Both the position numbers and the translations under genes were made by a program. Under the pieces are notes generated by a model. That model saw only the letters and a program-made list of their open reading frames with translations. It was not told the DNA's origin and did no database searches. From an uncultured Planctomycetaceae bacterium (lineage in GTDB: Bacteria; Planctomycetota; Planctomycetia; Pirellulales; Pirellulaceae): 7,305 bases of DNA. Every line of letters starts with the position of its first letter. Position 1 is the stretch's first letter. Shown piece by piece: positions 1 to 6,704 of this stretch. The stretch is from NCBI GenBank assembly GCA_937904535.1, contig CALELC010000462.1:1-7305 (forward strand), given 5' to 3'.

Positions 1-1100
<1,100 letters not shown>

Positions 1101-1134
1101 GCCGATCGAGCAGTTGAATCTCGCGTCGCTTGCC

Positions 1135-1164
1135 TTGACGGGCTTCGACGCGTAGCGGTATTCT
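1135..1164 (+). promoter_or_regulatory. candidate sigma70-type promoter for rpsB-tsf
   Basis: TTGACG at 1135-1140 (5 of 6 to the -35 consensus) is followed after 18 bases by TATTCT at 1159-1164 (TAT..T of the -10 consensus). It lies 34 bases past the metK stop, and transcription would start near 1171, leaving a leader of about 220 bases before rpsB. Predicted by eye only. A second, weaker CAGAAT at 1364-1369 has no matching -35. Confidence 0.4.
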
Positions 1165-1169
1165 CTTAG

Positions 1170-1214
1170 ACCCGCGAATTCGCTAGTTCGCGGGTGATGT
1201 TTTCCTTTCTTCTT
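1170..1214 (+). terminator. hairpin with T/C-rich tail after metK: terminator or 5'-leader attenuator of rpsB
   Basis: A perfect 9-bp stem pairs 1170-1178 (ACCCGCGAA) with 1187-1195 (TTCGCGGGT). It can be extended by a T-G and a T-A pair, leaving CGCT as apical tetraloop. A T/C-rich run without a long pure T tract follows (1198-1214). As an intrinsic terminator it would end metK. However, the promoter-like sequence just upstream would start transcription at about the first base of the stem, so the same structure could be the 5' cap-like hairpin or an attenuator of the rpsB message. The sequence alone does not decide between these. Confidence 0.6.
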
Positions 1215-1392
1215 GGTCGTTCCTCACGGACGAAGGGATGTCGTCGGCTTGGCGCCGGCGAAGATGCCCTGAATCGATTGAGTCAAGCTTCAGCGGGATG
1301 CTGGCGTTGGCAATGGTTTTGCCGCCTGCTGCTTCCCGCCGAACCGGTGAGTCGATTTTGTGCCAGAATGACCGCTGCCTTGGGAGTTATCG

Positions 1393-2172
1393 ATGGCTGG
1401 TACCATCATTCAAGACATGATTGAAGCCGGTGTCCACTTTGGGCACCGCACGAGTCTGTGGAATCCGAAAATGGCTCCGTACATTTTCGGCCGCAAGAAC
1501 CAGATTCACATTCTGGACATCCGGGAAACGCTGCGCGGCTTGCTGCGGACCAAGAAGTACCTCAGCCAAGTTGCTGCGGGCGGCAGTCTGATCCTGTTTG
1601 TCGGCACCAAGCGTCAGGCCGGCGAAGCGATCGAAGAGCAAGCGCTGCGCTGCGGGATGCCGTTTGTCGCCGAGCGTTGGCTGGGCGGAACGCTGACCAA
1701 CTTCCGCACGATTCGCAACCGCTTGACCCGCCTGGAAGAGCTCGAAGAGCTCCGCAATGGCGACGGCATGAGCAACTACAGCAAGAAGATGCAGTCGTCG
1801 CTCAACCGTGAATATCGCAAGATGTACCGCAACCTGAACGGGTTGCGCACGATGAACCGGCTGCCCGAAGTGTTGTTCCTGGTCGATCCAGGCAAGGAAC
1901 GCAACGCAGTTCGCGAAGCCAAGCGATTGGGCATCGTCACCGCTGCTCTGATCGATACCGACAGCGACCCGACCGATATCGACCTGCCGATCCCCGGCAA
2001 TGACGACGGTCTGCGCAGCATCGAGCTGATCCTCAAGCAATTGGCTGATGCGGTTATCGAAGGTAAGGGCGGAGCTGCCCAAGTTGCCGCCAAGTCGGGC
2101 GATGCTCCGGCTGCAAGCAGCGAAGCGAGCGAGCAACAGCCCGTCGACGCCGGCGCTGCAGCGACCAGCTGA
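1393..2172 (+). CDS. rpsB: 30S ribosomal protein S2
   Basis: Structural protein of the small ribosomal subunit, 259 residues (E. coli S2 has 241). Hallmarks in order: AGVHFGH at residues 12-18, FVGTKRQA at 69-76, RWLGGTLTNF at 95-104, the helical coiled-coil hairpin at about 105-150, LPEVLFLVDPGKE at 157-169 and PGNDDGLRSI at 201-210. The segment usually read as DTNxDP is DTDSDP here (188-193), a mild change. Residues 225-259 form an Ala/Ser/Glu-rich, probably disordered tail that accounts for the extra length. The ATG at 1393 has a good Shine-Dalgarno GGGAG at 1382-1386 with six bases of spacing, and the N-terminus matches the family. It is followed 140 bases later by tsf, its usual partner. 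A 270-residue antisense reading frame over the gene is a codon-bias shadow. Confidence 0.97.
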   Translation: MAGTIIQDMIEAGVHFGHRTSLWNPKMAPYIFGRKNQIHILDIRETLRGLLRTKKYLSQVAAGGSLILFVGTKRQAGEAIEEQALRCGMPFVAERWLGGTLTNFRTIRNRLTRLEELEELRNGDGMSNYSKKMQSSLNREYRKMYRNLNGLRTMNRLPEVLFLVDPGKERNAVREAKRLGIVTAALIDTDSDPTDIDLPIPGNDDGLRSIELILKQLADAVIEGKGGAAQVAAKSGDAPAASSEASEQQPVDAGAAATS

Positions 2173-2206
2173 TCGCGGCTCCATCCTGTAGCAGATCACA
2201 CGCGAT

Positions 2207-2247
2207 GCTCAGGCGGCCCGGCTAGCGGTTGCCTGAGCTTGTGTTTT
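2207..2247 (+). terminator. terminator-like hairpin between rpsB and tsf (possible attenuator)
   Basis: A perfect 8-bp stem pairs GCTCAGGC (2207-2214) with GCCTGAGC (2231-2238). The 16-base loop can form a small inner CCG/CGG stem around GCTAG. The stem is followed by TTGTGTTTT (2239-2247), giving the GC-stem-plus-U-run layout of an intrinsic terminator. I see no convincing promoter between it and tsf, so partial read-through is the simplest way for tsf to be expressed. Confidence 0.65.
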
Positions 2248-2312
2248 CATGCTCATGGCGTCGCGCCGAGCACCTCGTCGTAACCACACATTTCATTTTT
2301 GGAGATACACTC

Positions 2313-3152
2313 ATGACAACGATTTCGGCTGCGGCCGTGAAGGCCTTCCGCGAGCGAACCGGGCTCCCCTTGATGGACTGCAAGCAAGCTTTGCAGGAAG
2401 CTGGTGGTGACGAGGACGTGGCGTTCGAAGTGCTGCGCAAGAAGGGCAAGCAGCTTTCCGACAAGCGTTCGGACCGCGAAACCGCCTTCGGTCGTTTCGG
2501 CATGTACTTGGGCACCGACAAGCAGGTCGGCGCCATGGTTGAACTGTTGTGCGAAAGCGCACCGGTGACCTCCAACGAGCAATTCATTCAGCTCGCTCAG
2601 GACCTGGCGACGCAACTGGCCACCGGCCCCGGCGCGGCGACTGCCGACGAGCTGCTGGACCAGGAATCGCCGAGCCAGCCCGGCACAACGCTCCGTCAGC
2701 AGAAGGACGACCTGTTCAACCGCATCCGCGAAGTATTCAACGTCGGACGGCTGGTCCGCGTCGAAGGCACCTGCGGCGGGTATCAGCACAATGCTGGCAC
2801 CACCGCTGGCGTGTTGCTGCAGATCGAAGGTGGCAGCGACGAAGCCGCCAAAGACATTTCGATGCACATCGCTGCGATGAAGCCCGAAGTGTTGGCGGTC
2901 GAAGACCTGGACAAGGATCAAGTCGAGCGAGAGCGCGAAATCCTGCGAGCTGCTGCGAAGGCCGAAGGCAAGCCGGACAACATCGTCGAAAAGATGGTGG
3001 AAGGCCGTATCCGCCAATACTGCGCCGAACGGGCTCTGTTGGAGCAGCCGTTTGTCAAAGACGACAAGCTCACCGTTGGCGAATATGCCAAGCAGAACGG
3101 GATGAAGTTGGTCGCCATGTGGCACTGGGTGATCGGTCAGAAGACCGCCTAA
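2313..3152 (+). CDS. tsf: translation elongation factor Ts (EF-Ts)
   Basis: Nucleotide-exchange factor that releases GDP from EF-Tu in the cytosol; 279 residues, near the usual 280. The N-terminal UBA-like domain (residues 3-40) has the family pattern FRERTGLPLMDCKQAL. The C-terminal domain carries GGYQH (155-159), ISMHIAAMKPE (182-192) and GKPDNIVEKMVEGRI...EQPFVKD (219-250). Unusually, the TDFV motif whose Asp and Phe insert into EF-Tu in E. coli is SAPV here (residues 82-85, in CESAPV), and the IGEN contact reads IREV (138-141). Other core blocks are intact, so loss of function seems unlikely. I chose the ATG at 2313 because GGAG at 2301-2304 precedes it by eight bases and the N-terminus aligns with the family. 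The open frame extends upstream to 2229, but through the intercistronic hairpin. Confidence 0.95.
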   Translation: MTTISAAAVKAFRERTGLPLMDCKQALQEAGGDEDVAFEVLRKKGKQLSDKRSDRETAFGRFGMYLGTDKQVGAMVELLCESAPVTSNEQFIQLAQDLATQLATGPGAATADELLDQESPSQPGTTLRQQKDDLFNRIREVFNVGRLVRVEGTCGGYQHNAGTTAGVLLQIEGGSDEAAKDISMHIAAMKPEVLAVEDLDKDQVEREREILRAAAKAEGKPDNIVEKMVEGRIRQYCAERALLEQPFVKDDKLTVGEYAKQNGMKLVAMWHWVIGQKTA

Positions 3153-3161
3153 TTTGGTTCG

Positions 3162-3188
3162 AGACGCCCGCTTTCCGCGGTCGTTTTT
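3162..3188 (+). terminator. intrinsic terminator of the rpsB-tsf unit
   Basis: Ten bases after the tsf stop (TAA, 3150-3152), 3162-3171 pairs with 3177-3186 around a TTTCC loop, with one C-T mismatch. The core pairs are CCGC/GCGG and GACG/CGTT (the latter ending in a G-T wobble). TTTTT at 3184-3188 forms the U run, partly within the stem base. Its position and layout fit transcription end for tsf, so the downstream msrB needs its own promoter. Confidence 0.65.
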
Positions 3189-3199
3189 ATGGCTGAAAC

Positions 3200-3252
3200 T
3201 ACCCTCGTCGCGACGCGGCTAGGGTGTGGCAACCGTGGCATTCGAGCCACGG
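3200..3252. repeat. two adjacent inverted repeats downstream of tsf
   Basis: The first pairs ACCCT (3201-3205) with AGGGT (3221-3225), plus a T-G wobble outside; it encloses the 10-base palindrome CGTCGCGACG and contains GCTAG at 3218-3222. The second is a perfect 7-bp stem, CCGTGGC (3233-3239) with GCCACGG (3246-3252) and the loop ATTCGA. No T run follows either, so they are not typical intrinsic terminators. Confidence 0.5.
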
Positions 3253-3340
3253 ATGCCCGCGCCGTTCTTGGCAGCTGTCCCGCCCCGTGGCCGCATGCGT
3301 CACTTTCTCTCCCGGGCCAGCGGCAGGTCGCATGTTCTTC

Positions 3341-3356
3341 GGGCGTTCCGACGCCC
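3341..3356. repeat. 6-bp perfect hairpin with TCCG loop
   Basis: GGGCGT (3341-3346) and ACGCCC (3351-3356) are exact reverse complements around the four bases TCCG. No U run follows. Chance occurrence is possible in GC-rich DNA. Confidence 0.4.
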
Positions 3357-3528
3357 TGCGCACGGCAGCAGTTTCTCCGCGGCCGGTCCTGATGGGAGAA
3401 GCGAAGGGCGGCACAGAGTGTGGACGATCGCTCCGCCGTGTACCCGTTAGCGGTGTCTGGGCTGCGGATCGGTTGGGGACGGAGATGGTGGTAATCGTTC
3501 TGCGGTCTTAGTCAAGGATAAGTACGCA

Positions 3529-3548
3529 CCGACCGGCGGAGCGGTCGG
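3529..3548. repeat. 7-bp perfect hairpin upstream of msrB promoter region
   Basis: CCGACCG (3529-3535) pairs with CGGTCGG (3542-3548) around GCGGAG. It lies about 65 bases before the candidate -10 for msrB. It could be an operator-like dyad or an RNA hairpin; nothing decides this. Confidence 0.4.
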
Positions 3549-3613
3549 GGACGTAGCGGCTGGTGCCCGTAAAACTTCTTGGCCACTCTGGTACTTCTGA
3601 CCCACTCGACGGT

Positions 3614-3619
3614 TACAAT
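3614..3619 (+). promoter_or_regulatory. candidate -10 element for msrB
   Basis: TACAAT matches the sigma70 -10 consensus at five of six positions, 60 bases before the chosen msrB start. The expected -35 position (about 3590-3597) has no good match, so this rests on the -10 alone. Transcription from about 3626 would exclude the upstream in-frame codons from 3563 and supports the later start. Confidence 0.35.
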
Positions 3620-3679
3620 GGGGAAGCGCCCACCGGCGTCTGTGCTCTGCTTATGCTCCTACGGATGAGGGCCCCTCTG

Positions 3680-4315
3680 ATGTCTTCTGCTGCGAAATGG
3701 CTGCTGGCCGCTCTGGTGCTGTTGGCTGGATGTGCTGATGGAGTCGGACCGTTGGCGTCGGCCCAGGCCGACGAACCCCGTTCGCCCTCCCCTGCCCCGG
3801 CAACTGCGGACTCGACCGCCTCGACTCAGGATAGTGCAATGGAAAAGAAGGACGAAAACGTGCGGCTGATCGATTCGGAAGACGACTACAACCAACTCAG
3901 CGCTGAAGAAAAACGCGTCCTGTTGCGAAAGGGAACCGAGCGGGCGTTCATCGGCGAATACACCGATTTAGAAGATCACGGCACCTACATTTGCCGCCGC
4001 TGCAATGCGCCGCTCTATGAATCGGATACTAAGTTTCACAGCGGTTGTGGCTGGCCGAGCTTCGACGATGAAATCAAAGGTGCGGTCAAGCGAGTACCCG
4101 ATATCGATGGGGTCCGAACCGAAATCATCTGCGCCAATTGCCAGGGGCATCTCGGCCACGTGTTCCTCGGCGAGCGGTTCACCGCCAAGAATACCCGGCA
4201 CTGTGTCAACTCGGTCTCGATGAAGTTTGTGCCCGAGAGCCAACCGCTGCCGCCGAAGTTGGTTCTCCGCAGCAAAGTCGAGCAAGCCTCGGCTGATGCT
4301 AAGCCTACGAAATAG
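3680..4315 (+). CDS. msrB: peptide-methionine (R)-S-oxide reductase MsrB, predicted lipoprotein
   Basis: Reduces methionine-R-sulfoxide in oxidised proteins. From the ATG at 3680 it has 211 residues: a lipoprotein signal with lipobox LAGC (Cys18 as lipid site), an Ala/Pro/Ser/Thr-rich linker to about residue 60, and a MsrB domain at about 68-183. Zinc ligands are CRRC (Cys105, Cys108) and CANC (Cys151, Cys154). SGCGWPSF carries the probable resolving Cys123, and RHCVNSVSMKF holds the catalytic Cys175. Export to the cell envelope is inferred from the signal; Ala follows the lipid Cys, so there is no inner-membrane retention signal of the E. coli type. The frame is open upstream to 3563, but 3680 places the signal peptide at the N-terminus and has GAGG at 3667-3670 as a ribosome binding site. 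The ATG at 3665 (adding MRAPL) is a possible alternative. The ThuA gene follows after 49 bases. Confidence 0.9.
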   Translation: MSSAAKWLLAALVLLAGCADGVGPLASAQADEPRSPSPAPATADSTASTQDSAMEKKDENVRLIDSEDDYNQLSAEEKRVLLRKGTERAFIGEYTDLEDHGTYICRRCNAPLYESDTKFHSGCGWPSFDDEIKGAVKRVPDIDGVRTEIICANCQGHLGHVFLGERFTAKNTRHCVNSVSMKFVPESQPLPPKLVLRSKVEQASADAKPTK

Positions 4316-4364
4316 GTCTGCCCGCTCCCCATCCCCGCACGCCCCTCCTACCACGACTGCTTTG
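4316..4364 (+). other. C-rich, G-poor msrB-ThuA spacer
   Basis: The 40 bases at 4321-4360 contain 25 C and only 5 G. There is no hairpin and no evident Shine-Dalgarno before the ThuA ATG. C-rich, G-poor unstructured RNA is the kind of site Rho factor loads on, so this might control read-through into the next gene. The functional reading is speculative. Confidence 0.3.
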
Positions 4365-5162
4365 ATGAAACGCACCTTGAGATTGCCTGTTGTCGCTTGT
4401 TTGTTGGCAGTGGCTGCAACGCTGTTGCCCTCGTTCAGCCGTGCTGAATCGGCTGAGCCGCTGAAGTTGTTGTTGGTCACCGGCGGGTGTTGCCACAACT
4501 ACCGATTCCAGTCGCTGGCGATGCAGGAAGCGGTCAAAGAGGCCGGGATCGAGGCGCAGTGGACGGTGGTCCACGAAGGTGGGACCGGCACGCACGCGAT
4601 GATCGATCTGTATAACAATCCAGATTGGGCCAAGGGCTATGACGTTGTGATTCACAACGAGTGCTTTGCCGATACTTCGGACCCGGACTACATTCGCAAG
4701 ATCACGTCGGCGCACGCCGCCGGTGCCAGTGCGGTGGTGATTCACTGCGCGATGCACACCTACCGCTCAGCCGAGATCGATGACTGGCGTCAGTTTTTGG
4801 GAGTCACCAGCCGGCGGCACGAGCATCAAAGCCGCTATCCCGTCGACGTTGTCGCCACCGATCATCCGATCATGAGTGGCTACCCGTCTGGCCAAAAGAC
4901 CGCGATGGATGAGCTGTACATCATCGAGAAGGTGTGGCCGGAAACGACGGTGTTGGCCACCAGCACCAGTGAACGGACAGGTGAGAAGCAACCGGTATTC
5001 TGGACCAACCAGTACGGCAAAGCGCGCGTGTTTGGCACGACCTACGGCCACTCCGACGACACGTTCCGCGACCCGGTGTTCCTGCGAACGTTGATTCGGG
5101 GGACGCTCTGGGCGGCTGGCCGTGACCTGGATGCGGTGCAACCGGCTGCCGACGGCCAGTAG
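4365..5162 (+). CDS. secreted ThuA-domain protein
   Basis: 265 residues with a Sec-type signal peptide (MKR start, hydrophobic core at about 8-22, likely cleavage after SRA, residue 27), then a ThuA-like (trehalose-utilisation) domain with a class I glutamine amidotransferase-like fold. Supporting blocks are LLLVTGGCCHNY (35-46), a YDVVIHNECFAD strand, VVIHCAMHTYR, the WRQFLGV segment, HPIMSGYP, and the C-terminal FGTTYGHSDDTF...LRTLIRGTLWAAGR typical of the family. Biochemical function is poorly known; many family members are linked to sugar metabolism by context, which is lacking here. The ATG at 4365 was chosen because the signal peptide begins there; the frame is open back to 4227 but overlaps msrB. 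No clear ribosome binding site is seen. The 49-base gap suggests co-transcription with msrB. The Cys-Cys pair in GGCCHNY is a possible metal or redox site (inference). Confidence 0.85.
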   Translation: MKRTLRLPVVACLLAVAATLLPSFSRAESAEPLKLLLVTGGCCHNYRFQSLAMQEAVKEAGIEAQWTVVHEGGTGTHAMIDLYNNPDWAKGYDVVIHNECFADTSDPDYIRKITSAHAAGASAVVIHCAMHTYRSAEIDDWRQFLGVTSRRHEHQSRYPVDVVATDHPIMSGYPSGQKTAMDELYIIEKVWPETTVLATSTSERTGEKQPVFWTNQYGKARVFGTTYGHSDDTFRDPVFLRTLIRGTLWAAGRDLDAVQPAADGQ

Positions 5163-5189
5163 TTCTCTCGCCCGGTCGTAGAGACGCCG

Positions 5190-5209
5190 CGGCTCTGCCG
5201 AAAAAGCCG
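5190..5209. repeat. small hairpin between the convergent ThuA and RNase D genes
   Basis: CGGCT (5190-5194) pairs with AGCCG (5205-5209); alternatively CGGC pairs with GCCG (5197-5200) ahead of AAAAA. The A run would be a T run on the minus strand but lies inside the larger hairpin, so this is a weak bidirectional terminator candidate for the convergent pair. Nothing else was seen in the 132-base gap. Confidence 0.3.
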
Positions 5210-5294
5210 AGGGACGCATGGTCTGCCCCTTGGCGATTGTGCGGGTTGCAGCCTGTTGCCAAGCGGGATTGGGAGTGACAGCTCGGCGGCGACA

Positions 5295-6503
5295 TCAGTC
5301 GCTGCCGACCGGCACGAACTCCAGCGGCTGATTTTCTCGGGGATTGGCGACTTTGATCGCGAGTTTGCCCTGAATCAGTTGGCGGAACGGCTCGCCGACA
5401 ATTTTGCCGCGCCAGCCCTGCAGCAGCGCCGGCAATTCGTCTTGGTGGGCGCCTTCGAGTTCATACGCGATCATGTCGCGGATGTCATCGGTGTTGCCGA
5501 CGATCATCGGTGCGATGTGATGCTGGCGACAGACGCAGGCGATCGAGGTGTTGAGGAACTGCGCGAGCATTGGCGAGGTGGTGGAGTGCCGGCCGCGGTT
5601 GCGTCGCGGCAACTCGGACTCCGGCGTGTCCAACGCTCGCTGCACCGCTGCGGCAAGATCGTCATAGTGATCGTGGAAGTTGCGGAACTCCATCCCACGG
5701 ATACTGCGGATCGTCTTCGGGTCCGCGGAGCCCGCACGCGCGACTTCAACGATCAAATCGTCGCGAAACACTCGCCGCACCGGCACGTCGAGTTGGCGGG
5801 CGCGGCGGTCACGCCACCGCCACAGCTGGCGAACGATCTCCAGTTGCCGTGCTGGTAACCCCGAGGCACCGCTGACTCGCTGCCAGTTTTCGCGGTTTTC
5901 GGCGTCATGAATGTTCTGTTGGAACCGCTCGCTCTCCTCAGCCATCCACTCCCAGCGTCCTGCTTCGCGGATCGCCTTGTTGAGGATCACATACATAGCC
6001 TCCAGTTCCGTCACATCGCGGACGGCGTACTGAAGTTGTGAGTCACTCAGCGGCCGAGTGCGCCAGTTGGTGCGGGTCTCGCCCTTGCTGATCTTGACGT
6101 TCAGCAACCGCGCGACCAAGTTCGAGAGCGAGCTGGGATATTCCAGACCGATGAAGCCGGCGGCTAACTGAGTGTCGAACAAGCCCGCGATCGGTTTGCC
6201 GCTGTAGTGGTAGCAGAAACGCACTTCCTCACGCGCGGCATGAGCGACGACCGTTCGTCCCGGCGTGGCCAGCAGTTCCCAAAACGGCTCGGTCTGGGGA
6301 ATGGCCAGCGGGTCGATGACCGCCACAATCTCTTCGGCCGCAACTTGAATCAAGCAGAGCTGGGGCCGGTAACGATCCTCGGAGACAAACTCGGTGTCAA
6401 AAGCGATGATAGGTTTGGCGGCCAGACGCTGGCAAAGATCGTCGAGTTGAGCTGGATGGGCGATCGTCTCGAATTTCAGGGGAGGGGCGGTCCTGGGCGG
6501 CAT
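5295..6503 (-). CDS. rnd: ribonuclease D-like 3'-5' exonuclease with HRDC domain and C-terminal extension
   Basis: 402 residues. RNase D trims the 3' ends of tRNA and other small RNAs in the cytosol. The DEDDy exonuclease domain covers about 10-180: Exo I IAFDTEF (Asp36, Glu38), Exo II HAAREEVRF (88-96), DTQLAA (110-115), and Exo III with WRTRPLSDSQLQYAVRD (Tyr159, Asp163). At Exo II the usual Asp (E. coli HAGSEDLEVF) aligns with Glu93. An HRDC nucleic-acid-binding domain follows at about 216-294. Residues about 310-402 form a further conserved-looking region (SIACVCRQHHIAPMIVG...LLQGWRGKIVGEP...GKLAIKV) that I cannot assign to a named domain. The start at 6503 (complement of CAT, 6501-6503) gives a family-like N-terminus, though no Shine-Dalgarno is evident. 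It converges with the ThuA gene and diverges from mfnB. The overlapping plus-strand frame at 5256-5858 is a shadow. Confidence 0.88.
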   Translation of the reverse strand: MPPRTAPPLKFETIAHPAQLDDLCQRLAAKPIIAFDTEFVSEDRYRPQLCLIQVAAEEIVAVIDPLAIPQTEPFWELLATPGRTVVAHAAREEVRFCYHYSGKPIAGLFDTQLAAGFIGLEYPSSLSNLVARLLNVKISKGETRTNWRTRPLSDSQLQYAVRDVTELEAMYVILNKAIREAGRWEWMAEESERFQQNIHDAENRENWQRVSGASGLPARQLEIVRQLWRWRDRRARQLDVPVRRVFRDDLIVEVARAGSADPKTIRSIRGMEFRNFHDHYDDLAAAVQRALDTPESELPRRNRGRHSTTSPMLAQFLNTSIACVCRQHHIAPMIVGNTDDIRDMIAYELEGAHQDELPALLQGWRGKIVGEPFRQLIQGKLAIKVANPRENQPLEFVPVGSD

Positions 6504-6584
6504 GGCGTGACTTACAGAGCGGTCTAAGGTGATTTGTCGTGTTGGTTCTGTATCGGTCGCCGACGCGGCAAAGCGTCAAGGCGA

Positions 6585-6614
6585 TTGACGTGATAAATGG
6601 CCGCAGAGTATCGA
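6585..6614 (+). promoter_or_regulatory. weak candidate promoter for mfnB
   Basis: TTGACG (6585-6590) lies 18 bases before TATCGA (6609-6614), a poor -10. The region is AT-richer than its surroundings and sits between the divergent rnd and mfnB starts, where promoters are expected. No clear minus-strand promoter for rnd could be picked out. Confidence 0.2.
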
Positions 6615-6704
6615 CGGTAATATCCGCAGACAGCATCACCTCCCCAGTTTACATCGTACCTTTTTCTGACCGCAGCACATGTAGCGACGCTCCCAAGATT
6701 GCAG

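Larger units (their letters stand above)
3189..3613. other. non-coding, hairpin-rich stretch between tsf and msrB
   Basis: No convincing gene lies in this gap. The open frames here (67 to 95 codons, both strands) lack ribosome binding sites and recognisable motifs. The stretch holds several short inverted repeats: 3200-3226, 3233-3252, 3341-3356 and 3529-3548. I looked for hallmarks of SRP RNA, RNase P RNA, tmRNA and tRNA and saw none. A T-loop-like GGTTCGAGAC at 3156-3165 has no matching acceptor stem. It may hold an uncharacterised structured RNA, dispersed intergenic repeats, or simply structured GC-rich DNA. Confidence 0.5.

Noticed and set aside
1387..2199. 270-codon open frame antisense to rpsB
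   Set aside because: It lies wholly over a certain S2 gene, with no recognisable motifs; long antisense frames are common in GC-rich coding DNA.
2253..3125. 290-codon open frame antisense to tsf
   Set aside because: Same reason: a shadow of the EF-Ts gene with no family signature.
3156..3165. T-loop-like GGTTCGAGAC suggesting a tRNA 3' end
   Set aside because: No acceptor, anticodon or D arms could be built around it; it belongs to the base of the tsf terminator.
3189..3511. Small open frames of 67 to 95 codons, both strands, between tsf and msrB
   Set aside because: No ribosome binding site, no motif, Arg/Pro/Ala-rich compositions typical of non-coding GC-rich DNA, and they overlap one another and the inverted repeats.
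3563..3679. Longer N-terminus for msrB beginning at 3563
   Set aside because: It would bury the lipoprotein signal 39 residues inside the protein and starts upstream of the likely -10 element.
5256..5858. 200-codon plus-strand open frame opposite rnd
   Set aside because: The minus strand encodes a recognisable RNase D-like protein across this stretch; the plus frame shows no family features.
6397..6639. 80-codon minus-strand frame with a GGGGAGG just before GTGATG, upstream of rnd
   Set aside because: The purine run is too close to the ATG (two bases), the frame runs far into rnd out of phase, and the protein is not recognisable.
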